DNA from: Vibrio sp. HI00D65
GTDB lineage: Bacteria; Pseudomonadota; Gammaproteobacteria; Enterobacterales; Vibrionaceae
Assembly: GCF_001635455.1 (NCBI RefSeq)
Contig: NZ_LWEH01000159.1
Location: 1-64,000 of the forward strand
DNA: 64,000 nt
Direction: 5' to 3'
Under the pieces are notes generated by a model. The model was not told the DNA's origin, did not search any database, and saw only the letters and a list, made by a program, of their open reading frames with translations. How positions within the stretch are numbered: position 1 is the first letter of the stretch; the number at the start of each line of letters is the position of its first letter. The position numbers and the translations under genes are program-made. Shown here one piece after another: positions 29,602 through 38,409 of the stretch.

Positions 29602-31086
29602 TTACGCTTGAGCTGTGTTTAGTTCAGTCTCCTGATCTGTCTCACAGATTTTTGTTAACTTTGGAGCAATACAGAAAGTTAATACCGCAATAAGAGCTGT
29701 CACATAACCTATGTTGCTGAATACGTCTCCATATAGGTTGAGTGTTTGCACTGTTTCCGTCACACCTTCTGGAACTGAAGTAAGGCTCGCTACCCAACCA
29801 GCGACAACTGCGGCCGTCGCTGACGTTAAGAACCACATCCCCATTGCGAATCCCATCAATCTCTGAGGTACTAGTTGTGCGACCATTGCTAAACCTAAGC
29901 CTGAGACTAATAGTTCTCCTAGTGATTGGAATAGATAACTTACAATTAGCCAGTTTGAACTTACAATACCATTAGTGTTTGCGAAGCTAACGCTCCAACC
30001 TAAAATTAAAAAGGAAAGGGCACATAGCACCATACCCATTGCAAATTTGAACGGCATTGATACTCGGTTGCCTAGTTTTCCATAAAGTATTGCCATAACA
30101 GGACTTGCAACCATGATCCAGAACGAGTTCAGTGCTTGAAATTGCTCTGGCTCTACAGGGAAACCAAGAATATCGTGACTAACATTGTGGATTGCAAAGA
30201 AGTTTAAAGATGTAGGCATCTGAAAATAGAGGACGAAGAAGACAACGCCTTGTAGCATCAAAACAAACGCTACTAGCATTTTACTTCTTTCTTGGCCTTT
30301 AATTTTTAGAGCTTCTTTGAAATACAAGGTAACGATACAGATACCAGCAATGACTAATATACCGTGAGCTAGTGTTAAGTTTTGCAATAGGTAACTACAG
30401 ACGAAACTAGCAATAATTGAACCAAAGATTACTAATAGAAGCTTAGAAAGTACGACAGGCTTAAGGTCAGCTGGAGAGCCCACCCCTTTGACCATTTTTT
30501 TACAAGCTAAAAAATTAACTGCTGTAACAGCTAATCCTGAAGCACTCATACCAAAAGCCAAGCCATAGCCTACCTTTTCTGCAACGATCGGCGTCAGTAT
30601 CATTGAAATTAGGCCACCTAAATTAATAGCCATGTAGTAGAGTGTAAAAGCGCCATCGAGTCTAGGGTCGTTCTCCGGATATACTTTTGCGAGTAAGCTA
30701 GATGGATTTGCCTTAAAAAGACCATTACCTACGGTAATGAAGCCCATTGCCAAGTAAATTAGATTTTTACCGCCCAAATGGCTGCTGGTGGTTGACATAC
30801 CTAACAGTATATAACCCACCATCATAATTATTGCACCTAGAGTAATAGCTCGTTTAGTACCTATTATTTTATCGCCGATCCATCCACCCACAGCCATAAA
30901 TCCATAAAGCAAAGCAGAAAAAGCTCCAAATAGTACAAAAGAGTCTGATTCAGCTAACCCCATTACTTTTACTAAATATACGGTTAGAATGGCTTGCATT
31001 CCATAGAAGCCGAATCGCTCCCAGAATTCAATTGAGAATATTAAATAAAAGGGTTTGGGTTGCTTGAGTATGTTCAAGTCAGACAT
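29602..31086 (-). CDS. POT-family proton-dependent peptide transporter (DtpA/TppB type)
   Basis: Inner-membrane di/tripeptide:H+ symporter of 494 residues with 12-14 hydrophobic helices. The N-terminal signature EFWERFGFYG (residues 20-29, ExxERFxYYG motif) binds the proton and peptide, and the FTLYYMAINLG block (second PTR2 signature) is at about 145. The acidic cytoplasmic tail is short. Which of DtpA, DtpB or DtpD it corresponds to cannot be told. Its strand is opposite to rfaH, and a 329-base shared region separates them. Confidence 0.94.
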   Translation of the reverse strand: MSDLNILKQPKPFYLIFSIEFWERFGFYGMQAILTVYLVKVMGLAESDSFVLFGAFSALLYGFMAVGGWIGDKIIGTKRAITLGAIIMMVGYILLGMSTTSSHLGGKNLIYLAMGFITVGNGLFKANPSSLLAKVYPENDPRLDGAFTLYYMAINLGGLISMILTPIVAEKVGYGLAFGMSASGLAVTAVNFLACKKMVKGVGSPADLKPVVLSKLLLVIFGSIIASFVCSYLLQNLTLAHGILVIAGICIVTLYFKEALKIKGQERSKMLVAFVLMLQGVVFFVLYFQMPTSLNFFAIHNVSHDILGFPVEPEQFQALNSFWIMVASPVMAILYGKLGNRVSMPFKFAMGMVLCALSFLILGWSVSFANTNGIVSSNWLIVSYLFQSLGELLVSGLGLAMVAQLVPQRLMGFAMGMWFLTSATAAVVAGWVASLTSVPEGVTETVQTLNLYGDVFSNIGYVTALIAVLTFCIAPKLTKICETDQETELNTAQA

Positions 31087-31415
31087 AATTGATGTTTCCT
31101 GTTGTGTTAATGCTCTTTGTAGGCGCGGTCTTATTAACCATTAGTTTTTTTTTTTATGCTGAGCAGAAAAAATAATGCCCGTAATGTATACACTTCAGTG
31201 ATGATGTTTACAAATGGAAGTTTTTTTGAAAAAAAGCATAAAGCTTTTTAGGTTGTTGATAAGATTGTTGTTTTTAGGTGGTTTTGCTTTACTTTTCTCA
31301 TCTGAAAACTAAAGTTTCAAATTTGACGTAATTCTTTGCGTTATGTGGCGTTCTTTGCTATTCATCAACCAAATACTGAGAGGTCAAGTACAGCACTTGT
31401 TAAAGGATTAGTGAA
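31087..31415. other. Divergent region transporter / rfaH
   Basis: 329 AT-rich bases with long T and A tracts (for example a run of about 12 T near 31146-31157). It must hold both promoters. I could not assign boxes and see no gene. Confidence 0.5.
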
Positions 31416-31922
31416 ATGAAACGATGGTATTTACTCTACTGTAAGCGTGGCGATCAAAAACGCGCTCAGCAGCATTTAGAGAATCAAGGGGTAGAGTGCT
31501 TTTACCCACAAATAGAAGTCGAAAAGGTGGTTAGAGGGAAAGAAAAGGTGGTCAAAGAACCGCTATTTCCTTCATACGTCTTTGTTCGATTTGATTATGA
31601 ACAAGGGCCGAGTTTTACTACTGTTCGTTCAACGCGCGGCGTAGTGGACTTTATTAAGTTTGGAGCACTACCACATGAAGTACAAGGTGACTTGGTTTTT
31701 GAGCTCAAACAACTTGAGATGTATTGCAGCAATGAAATTGAAGATTGCTGTGTTGATTTCGAACCTGGTCAAGTTGTGAAAATTAATAGCGGTCAGTTTG
31801 CTGGTATTGAGGCGATTTTCCATCAGAAAGACGGTGAGGCTCGTTCTATCATGTTAGTGAAGATGATCAGTCAGGTGGTGCCAATCAGTATTGAAAACGA
31901 GGCGCTAAAAGCACACGCTTAA
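31416..31922 (+). CDS. rfaH: Transcription elongation factor RfaH
   Basis: NusG paralogue recruited at ops sites; it suppresses pausing and Rho termination in long surface-polysaccharide operons. The 168 residues comprise an N-terminal NGN domain (RWYLLYCKRGDQKRAQQHLENQGVE...) and a C-terminal KOW-type segment (PGQVVKINSGQFAGIEAIF), which can switch fold in the E. coli protein. AAAGGA is suitably placed upstream. There is no polysaccharide operon in the window, so its targets are elsewhere. Confidence 0.95.
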   Translation: MKRWYLLYCKRGDQKRAQQHLENQGVECFYPQIEVEKVVRGKEKVVKEPLFPSYVFVRFDYEQGPSFTTVRSTRGVVDFIKFGALPHEVQGDLVFELKQLEMYCSNEIEDCCVDFEPGQVVKINSGQFAGIEAIFHQKDGEARSIMLVKMISQVVPISIENEALKAHA

Positions 31923-31956
31923 TTCAGTGATAAGAATAATTACATCTAGGCTTAAA

Positions 31957-31985
31957 ATAAAAAGGCGCATTATGCGCCTTTTTTA
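31957..31985. terminator. Bidirectional terminator between rfaH and asnB
   Basis: A nearly perfect palindrome AAAAGGCGCA-TTA-TGCGCCTTTT with T and A runs, shared by the convergent rfaH and asnB. Confidence 0.93.
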
Positions 31986-32008
31986 ATATCTCAAATTTGC
32001 CTGAGCGT

Positions 32009-33679
32009 TTACGCGTTGTAAGCGTCGTTGTGAACCGCTTGAACCGCACGACCTGATGGGTCTACACAGTTTTGGAACGACTCATCCCACTCAATGGCTT
32101 TCGCTGATGAACAAGCGACAGATGGACCACCTGGTACACACTCTGCTGCAGATTCTAGCGGGAACAACTCTTCAAAGATTTCGCGGTAAGCGTAGCCTTC
32201 TTTAGTCGTTGGCGTGTTGTATGGGAAGCGGAACTGCGCAGTTTCCATTTGCTTGTCCGTTACTTTCGCTTCAGCGGTTGCTTTCAACGTATCAATCCAG
32301 TCGTAGCCAACACCATCAGAGAATTGCTCTTTTTGACGCCATGCAATTGAGTCTGGTAGATAATCTTCAAAACACTCACGTAGGATGTGTTTCTCCATCT
32401 TACCGTTGCCACACATTTTGTCTTCTGGATTTAAGCGCATTGCTACATCGATGAACTCTTTGTCCAAGAATGGTACGCGGCCTTCTACGCCCCATGCTGC
32501 TAGTGATTTATTCGCACGAGCACAGTCAAACATGTTCAGAGCCAGCAGTTTACGTACTGTTTCTTCATGGAATTCTTTTGCATTTGGCGCTTTGTGGAAG
32601 TACAAGTAACCGCCAAAGATCTCATCAGCACCTTCACCAGACAGTACCATTTTGATACCCATTGCTTTGATCTTACGAGCAAGTAGGTACATTGGCGTAG
32701 ACGCGCGAATTGTCGTTACGTCGTAGGTTTCGATGTGGTAGATAACGTCACGGATTGCATCCAAACCTTCTTGAATGGTGTATGTCATCTCGTGGTGAAC
32801 GGTACCGATCTTGTCTGCCACTTCACGAGCAGCGATAAGATCAGGTGCACCTTCTAGACCAACCGCAAATGAGTGCAGTTGTGGCCACCAAGCTTCAGAC
32901 TGCTCATCATCTTCAATACGCATTGCCGCAAAGCGTTTCGCGACTGCAGAAGTGATTGACGAATCTAGACCACCAGATAGAAGTACACCGTAAGGTACGT
33001 CAGTCATTAGTTGACGTTTCACCGCTGCCTCTAGTGCTTCAGTTAGGTCTTCCTTGCTTGTGCTGTTGCCTTGCACTGCTGCGTATTCGTTCCAATCACG
33101 AATATAATAACGTTGTGGCTCTGCATCTTTCGAAGAGTAGAAGCTACCTGGAGGGAACTCGCTGATGGTTTTACATACAGGAACTAGAGCTTTCATTTCA
33201 GAAGCTACATAGTAGTTACCGTGCTCATCGTAGCCTTGGTAAAGCGGGATGATACCGATGTGATCGCGGCCTACTAGGTATTCGTCTTTTTCTTCATCGT
33301 ATAAAACGAATGCGAAGATACCGTTTAGCTCTTCTAGTAGGTCTGCGCCCATTTCTTGATATAGGGCTAGGATAACTTCACAGTCAGAGTCTGTCTGGAA
33401 CTGGTACTTATCTTCATAGCGAGCACGAAGTTCTTTGTGGTTATAGATTTCGCCGTTTACCGCAAGAATGTGCTTCTTGCCTTGGCTGTATAGCGGTTGA
33501 GCACCACTATTTAGACCAACGATAGCTAAACGCTCATGAGCAAGGATCGCTTTGTCACTTGCATAGATGCCAGACCAATCTGGCCCACGGTGACGAAGCT
33601 TTTTAGACATTTCTAAAGCGATAGGGCGAAGTGCTGCGGCATCACTTTTTATGTCGAGAATGCCAAATACTGAACACAT
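32009..33679 (-). CDS. asnB: Asparagine synthetase B (glutamine-hydrolysing)
   Basis: Makes asparagine from aspartate with glutamine as the ammonia donor. The 556 residues have an N-terminal glutaminase domain whose nucleophile is Cys2 after Met removal (MCSVFGIL) and RHRGPDWSG at about 30-38. The C-terminal synthetase domain has the PP-loop SGGLDSS (about 231) and GEGADEIFGGY. Length and motifs match E. coli AsnB. It is a monocistronic gene convergent with rfaH. Confidence 0.97.
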   Translation of the reverse strand: MCSVFGILDIKSDAAALRPIALEMSKKLRHRGPDWSGIYASDKAILAHERLAIVGLNSGAQPLYSQGKKHILAVNGEIYNHKELRARYEDKYQFQTDSDCEVILALYQEMGADLLEELNGIFAFVLYDEEKDEYLVGRDHIGIIPLYQGYDEHGNYYVASEMKALVPVCKTISEFPPGSFYSSKDAEPQRYYIRDWNEYAAVQGNSTSKEDLTEALEAAVKRQLMTDVPYGVLLSGGLDSSITSAVAKRFAAMRIEDDEQSEAWWPQLHSFAVGLEGAPDLIAAREVADKIGTVHHEMTYTIQEGLDAIRDVIYHIETYDVTTIRASTPMYLLARKIKAMGIKMVLSGEGADEIFGGYLYFHKAPNAKEFHEETVRKLLALNMFDCARANKSLAAWGVEGRVPFLDKEFIDVAMRLNPEDKMCGNGKMEKHILRECFEDYLPDSIAWRQKEQFSDGVGYDWIDTLKATAEAKVTDKQMETAQFRFPYNTPTTKEGYAYREIFEELFPLESAAECVPGGPSVACSSAKAIEWDESFQNCVDPSGRAVQAVHNDAYNA

Positions 33680-33852
33680 AGAACTTCCTTTTAAATAATT
33701 TCTAAATCAACTGTATTCAATTTGCCATTCTGGCTAAAAAAAGCAACCGGATGTGAGCAAAAAAATAATATAAAGGGTGTTATGTTAGAAATTATTTAAT
33801 TAATTTGTTATTTTGGTATTTGGTATCTAAATGCAGTCTGTTTTTTGAACTA

Positions 33853-33894
33853 AAACCCCTCAAAGTGCGAAAGTTCACAGTCTTGAGAGGTTTT
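33853..33894 (-). terminator. Probable terminator of the CPA2 antiporter gene
   Basis: AAAACC and GGTTTT with CTCAA and TTGAG form a mismatch-containing 11-bp stem and a 19-base loop. Confidence 0.6.
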
Positions 33895-33911
33895 GTTAAA
33901 GGAGGTTTGGG

Positions 33912-35498
33912 TCAGATTTTATTGATGTTTGGGCTTAATTGCTCACAAACGTGGCGAGCAAAACCACTACCGGCTTCGCTATAGATGTTAAACGCCGCAT
34001 CAACCCCATTTTCTTTCAAAGTATCGAGTTGGTCAGGGTACTCAGCGATAGCCGCAATCTGCCCTTTAAAGTTTCGAGACTTTAATTGCTCCAAAGCGGT
34101 TTGATTACCTTGGTGATGAGGCATAGCTAAGATAACCAGTTTTACATTTGCGGTATCCAGAATACGCTCCCAGAAATCTGGGTCGGTCGCGTCGCCAGAA
34201 ATCACGTTTCTACCGTGGCTTCTATGGGTATGTGCGGCTTCTTCACGAACTTCGACACCCAAACTTACCTTACCGTAGCGTGAACGTAATTCATCATAAG
34301 CACCTGTACCAATTCGTCCCATACCAAGAATAAGTACTTGAGCACGACCCGGGTCAATTCGTTTATCACGTTGATGAAGCTTTTCTGCTGCGTGCTCTTT
34401 TAACCATTTACCGGATTGTTGGTAAAGCCTGTGGCCTGCACGATTTAAAGGTGCTGCAACTAGGAAAGAAAGTGATACTGCAATCGCGACGGCAACCAAG
34501 ATATCGCCAGACATCCAGCCCATCTTAAAGGCAAGGCCACCAACGATTAAGCCAAATTCGCTGTAGTTAAACAGTGATAGTGAAGCGAGCAACGAAGTAC
34601 GAACGCGGAACTTGAAGCGATTAAGTACCAAGAAGTAAAGCACGCCTTTCACTGGCAATAGCAACAAGAACAGTACCGCTAGCATAAAGCCTTGAATGGT
34701 TGGTTGTTCTGATAAGCCAATATTCAAGAAGAAACAGACAAGGAACAGCTCTTTCAGGTTAAACAGGGATTTTGATAGCTCTGAAGCTTTTCGATGACCC
34801 GCGAGCAACATACCTAGGATAAGAGCTCCTAGGTCTGGCTTCATACCCACCAATTGGAAGAGTCCAGCCCCGACAACCAGGGCAAAGAAAATGCCGAATA
34901 GGACTAACATTTCACCGTGGCCAACCCAATCTAGCGCTTTGTAGAACAGTGGGCGTAAGAATGGCAACGCAAATAGAGCAATCGCGTACCATTCAGGTAG
35001 TTTTCCTGTTGAAGCGGTAAGAAAGACGACGGCGAAAATATCTTGCATGACCAAGATACCAATTGCCAAGGTACCGTAGGTGGCATTCATTTCCCCTTTC
35101 TCTTGCAGAGATTTTACCGCAAATACGGTACTGGAGAATGATAGGGCGAAGCCGAGTAGAACAATCTGTTCGACTGACATAGCTGCCAGTGACGAAATTC
35201 CAAGGAACTTAAAACCAAATAGGGCGACGGCAAAAAACAGAGTGGATAAAAGGTTATGTATTGTAGCGCCGGCCCAAATCTCTTTAGAGAGTAGGGTTTT
35301 GATATCTAGCTTTAAGCCAATGGTGAATAGTAGTAGGGTGACACCGAGGTCAGCCAAAGTAATGATGGTCTCATTGGTTTCGAAACCAAAGGCAAAAAGC
35401 CCAAAGCCCGCAAACAAAAAGCCAACCAGTGGGGGAAGGTGACACTTTAAAGCAATAAATCCTGCGATAAACGCAGTGGATATTAATATAAGTTCCAT
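33912..35498 (-). CDS. CPA2-family cation:proton antiporter with TrkA-N domain
   Basis: Membrane antiporter of 528 residues. The N-terminal portion, to about residue 375, has about 12 hydrophobic helices with typical CPA2 segments (DLGVTLLLFTIGLKLD, LGFALSFSSTVFAVK, GTLAIGILVMQDIFAVVFL). The C-terminal TrkA-N/Rossmann domain begins at QVLILGMGRIGTGAYDEL. It resembles KefB/KefC/YbaL antiporters for K+ or Na+. There is no ancillary KefF/G gene next to it, so a glutathione-gated role is not shown. It is preceded by the nagC terminator. Confidence 0.92.
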   Translation of the reverse strand: MELILISTAFIAGFIALKCHLPPLVGFLFAGFGLFAFGFETNETIITLADLGVTLLLFTIGLKLDIKTLLSKEIWAGATIHNLLSTLFFAVALFGFKFLGISSLAAMSVEQIVLLGFALSFSSTVFAVKSLQEKGEMNATYGTLAIGILVMQDIFAVVFLTASTGKLPEWYAIALFALPFLRPLFYKALDWVGHGEMLVLFGIFFALVVGAGLFQLVGMKPDLGALILGMLLAGHRKASELSKSLFNLKELFLVCFFLNIGLSEQPTIQGFMLAVLFLLLLPVKGVLYFLVLNRFKFRVRTSLLASLSLFNYSEFGLIVGGLAFKMGWMSGDILVAVAIAVSLSFLVAAPLNRAGHRLYQQSGKWLKEHAAEKLHQRDKRIDPGRAQVLILGMGRIGTGAYDELRSRYGKVSLGVEVREEAAHTHRSHGRNVISGDATDPDFWERILDTANVKLVILAMPHHQGNQTALEQLKSRNFKGQIAAIAEYPDQLDTLKENGVDAAFNIYSEAGSGFARHVCEQLSPNINKI

Positions 35499-35524
35499 AA
35501 CTTGTTGTTGTAGTTCCCTAGCTT

Positions 35525-35559
35525 AAAAAAACGGGCCGTGTTTTTACAAACACGGCCCG
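35525..35559 (-). terminator. Terminator of nagA-nagC operon
   Basis: CGGGCCGTGTTT (35532-35543) and AAACACGGCCCG (35548-35559) form a perfect 12-bp stem, followed by seven T on the minus strand. Confidence 0.95.
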
Positions 35560-35582
35560 CGGAAAATCAGAATTATTGTTCT

Positions 35583-36797
35583 TTAATCTTCAAGTAGCTT
35601 CTGCAGTAACACACCGTTGAGCATGGCGCGCTTGATCATAGCAAAAGCTCCCATCGTAGGATGTTTATCGATCTGTGATGCTACAATAGGCAGGCCGCTA
35701 TGGAAAGTCGTCAGCGACTGATTCTCTACATTGCGCTTAATTGCAGGGAAAACAATCTCTTGTGCCTTAGTAATATCACCAGCAATGATCACTTTTTGAG
35801 GGTTAAATAGATTGATCGTCATCGCGATCGCTTTACCTAACTGGTTTCCTACTCGAACCAAGCTCTGCTTCGCTAATTCATCGCCATTCACTGCATGGTC
35901 GCACACGTCCTGAATAGTAATACACTCAAGCTCGGTTAAAGAAGACTCATAGCCTTGTTTAATGAGCTTTTGTACACGGTCTACAATTGCAGGGTTTGCT
36001 GCTACCGTTTCAAGACAACCGAAGTTACCGCATTGGCACTGTTCACCAAGTGGATCGATTTGGATATGACCGATTTCACCGACGTTACGGTTATGACCCA
36101 GGAAAACCTGACCGTTTACGATAATACCTGCACCTGTACCGCGATGAACACTCACTAAGATAGAGTCTTGGCTGTCTTGGCTCGCGCCAAAGTAGTGTTC
36201 AGCTAGTGCCATTCCGCGAACATCGTTACCTACGAAACAAGCGACATGGAATGTGTCGCGAATAATGTCGCTTAATGCAAGGTTATCGATGTCTGTATTT
36301 GGCATGTACTCAACGACACCCGTCGTAGGGTTAACTAAGCCTGGGAGAGTCACGCCAATCGCAATCAGCTGATCGATCTTCGGTTGGTGTTCAGCGATGA
36401 AGGCCTTGAGCGTATTGATCAAGCCTTGAGTAAGGTTTGATTGATCTGAATAGTTAAGATCTTGCTGTTGGAAAGCCAATTCACGACCACCAAGGTCATG
36501 TAGGCTAACTTGAATGTAGTCTCGTCCTAAGCGCACAGCGATAGAGTGAAAAGGCTCTACTTCTGTGGTTAGAGAGATAGCGCGTCTACCGCCAGTAGAC
36601 GCTTGCTGTGCGACCTCTTTAATTAGGCCGCGCTCTAATAGTTGGCGGGTAATTTTTGTAACACTTGCCGGTGCGAGTTGGCTTACATCAGCCACTTGTA
36701 TGCGACTAATAGGCCCTTGTTGGTCTATGAGCCGGTATACCGCCGCACTGTTTAGTTGTTTAACTAAGTCTACGTTACCTATTTGTCCGCCATTCAT
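35583..36797 (-). CDS. nagC: N-acetylglucosamine repressor NagC (ROK family)
   Basis: Repressor and activator of amino-sugar genes, released by GlcNAc-6-phosphate. The 404 residues begin with an N-terminal winged helix (NSAAVYRLIDQQGPISRIQVADVSQL). The ROK sugar-kinase fold shows GAGIIVNGQVFLG at about 220 and the zinc motif CQCGNFGCLE, where the three cysteines and the preceding histidine bind zinc. The start codon follows the nagA stop by two bases, so they are cotranscribed. An acting operator region is expected between nagA and the divergent nagE-like gene. Confidence 0.95.
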   Translation of the reverse strand: MNGGQIGNVDLVKQLNSAAVYRLIDQQGPISRIQVADVSQLAPASVTKITRQLLERGLIKEVAQQASTGGRRAISLTTEVEPFHSIAVRLGRDYIQVSLHDLGGRELAFQQQDLNYSDQSNLTQGLINTLKAFIAEHQPKIDQLIAIGVTLPGLVNPTTGVVEYMPNTDIDNLALSDIIRDTFHVACFVGNDVRGMALAEHYFGASQDSQDSILVSVHRGTGAGIIVNGQVFLGHNRNVGEIGHIQIDPLGEQCQCGNFGCLETVAANPAIVDRVQKLIKQGYESSLTELECITIQDVCDHAVNGDELAKQSLVRVGNQLGKAIAMTINLFNPQKVIIAGDITKAQEIVFPAIKRNVENQSLTTFHSGLPIVASQIDKHPTMGAFAMIKRAMLNGVLLQKLLED

Positions 36798-36799
36798 AC

Positions 36800-37936
36800 T
36801 TAATTGTGCTCGTATTGTCCATTAACAACAGTCGCTTTAACGTTAAAGTCTCGGTCAAATACAGCTAGGTTTGCAACCATGCCTTTTTTGATTCGACCTA
36901 GCTTGCTTTCTACACCGATAGCTGTAGCTGGGTATAGTGTAGCCATGCGAAGAGCTTCGTCTAAAGCGATACCAGCGTGCTCAACTGTATTCTGAACTGC
37001 TTCAATCATAGTCAGAGCTGAGCCGCCCAGTGTGCCATTTTCATCAACACACTTACCATCTTGGTAATATACTTTCTTACCGACAAAAATAAAGTATTCC
37101 ATGTCAGCACCTGCAGGAGCTGTGGCATCCGTCACTAATACTAGCTTTTCTCCCTTGATTTTATGCGCAATTCTGATGTTTGCGTAATCAACGTGGAAGC
37201 CATCGGCGATGATGCCTGCGAACACATCAGGTGTATCGTAGATAGCGCCAACCACACCAGGTTCACGACCAACCATAGGTGTCATTGCATTGAATAGGTG
37301 CGTTGCGAATGTGATGCCAGATTCGAAACCTTGGCGTGCTTCTGCATAAGTTGCGTTGGTATGACCGATAGAAACGACAACACCAGCTTTGTGTAGACGT
37401 TCGATATGTTCTGGGTCGTTCAGCTCAGGCGCCAGTGTTACTTTCGCAACAAGGTCGCTGTTCTTACAGATAAGCTCAATCATCTCGCTGTCAGACTTAC
37501 GAATATGATCAACGCTGTGAATGCCTTTTTTCGCAACATTTAGGTATGGACCTTCAAGGTGAAGACCTAAAGATTGGTTTTGGTATTGGTTATGGTATTC
37601 ACGAGCTGCTGTGATAACTGCGCGCATGTCTTCATCTGAAGAAGTAATCAGAGTAGGCAAAAAGCTAGTACAGCCTGATTTTAGGTTTGCTTTGTGCATG
37701 ATCTGCATTGTTTCTGCAGTGATTTCATCGTTTAGCATCACGCCACCACAACCGTTCAGTTGTAGGTCAATGAAACCCGGGCTTAGGTTTGCACCGTCTA
37801 GGTCACGAACCTCGATACCTTCTGGTAATTCAGAGGTAGGGCAGACTTTTTTGATCAGTTCGTTTTCGATTACTACAGCATGATCGGTTAAAACATCACT
37901 ACCAGTGTAAATTTTACAGTTACTTAGCGCGTACAT
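36800..37936 (-). CDS. nagA: N-acetylglucosamine-6-phosphate deacetylase
   Basis: Removes acetate from GlcNAc-6-P to give glucosamine-6-P, the first step of internal GlcNAc breakdown. The 378-residue amidohydrolase shows HLEGPYL (metal region, about 125-131), SIGHTNATY (about 190), the HLFNAM block (about 211) and the catalytic aspartate in VTDATAPAG (about 268). It forms a two-gene operon with nagC. No nagB is in the window. Confidence 0.97.
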   Translation of the reverse strand: MYALSNCKIYTGSDVLTDHAVVIENELIKKVCPTSELPEGIEVRDLDGANLSPGFIDLQLNGCGGVMLNDEITAETMQIMHKANLKSGCTSFLPTLITSSDEDMRAVITAAREYHNQYQNQSLGLHLEGPYLNVAKKGIHSVDHIRKSDSEMIELICKNSDLVAKVTLAPELNDPEHIERLHKAGVVVSIGHTNATYAEARQGFESGITFATHLFNAMTPMVGREPGVVGAIYDTPDVFAGIIADGFHVDYANIRIAHKIKGEKLVLVTDATAPAGADMEYFIFVGKKVYYQDGKCVDENGTLGGSALTMIEAVQNTVEHAGIALDEALRMATLYPATAIGVESKLGRIKKGMVANLAVFDRDFNVKATVVNGQYEHN

Positions 37937-38274
37937 AGTCAGCTAATCCTTATTTCGTCAGATCTTTTAAATTCGTTCGTTACCTAAATGTTGACTTAGT
38001 TTGCGAGCATCATTTACGTAACGATTTAACTTTTATGGGCAAACGGCTTCAAAGTGGGAAGCGATTTTAAGTGTTTGAAAAACATGTGAACAATTCATTA
38101 TTTTTATGAGTTTGGGTTGAAATTATCAGTGGGTTAGCTAGCTTTTAATGCCGAAAATAACTCGCTTTTGACCCAATGTTGAGATTTGGATTTTATCTAT
38201 AAATGTTCATTTTTTGAATGATAAAATAAGTTTTATGATCTCGCTAGCAAAAACCTCTGGATTTGGTGAAAACT

Positions 38275-38290
38275 GGTGATTAGGATCACA
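38275..38290 (+). promoter_or_regulatory. CRP-cAMP binding site upstream of nagE
   Basis: GGTGA-TTAGGA-TCACA matches the CRP consensus TGTGA-N6-TCACA with one difference. Its centre at 38282.5 lies about 60 bases before the predicted start site, the class I activation distance. Confidence 0.75.
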
Positions 38291-38307
38291 AATGGTAAGG
38301 TTTTAAT

Positions 38308-38335
38308 TTGCGGGGCGAAATTAATTGAATACACT
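38308..38335 (+). promoter_or_regulatory. Predicted sigma-70 promoter of nagE
   Basis: TTGCGG at 38308-38313, a 16-base spacer and TACACT at 38330-38335. The start site would fall near 38342, giving a leader of about 68 bases. The match is moderate, but the distance to the CRP site supports it. Confidence 0.55.
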
Positions 38336-38409
38336 GATTAAGACTAAATTGAGTGACTAAAATAAGTTTCTCAAACGAATTCTAAAAAATCCTACAGGGG
38401 GAACTTAAG

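Larger units (their letters stand above)
37937..38409. promoter_or_regulatory. nagA/nagE divergent regulatory region
   Basis: 473 bases without a gene. It contains a CRP site at 38275-38290 and a promoter at 38308-38335 for nagE. Candidate NagC half-sites are TTATTTCG at 37950-37957 and CGAAAATAA at 38152-38160. An ATAAAA-N4-TTTTAT palindrome lies at 38221-38236. NagC would be expected to loop between such sites; assignment is tentative. Confidence 0.5.
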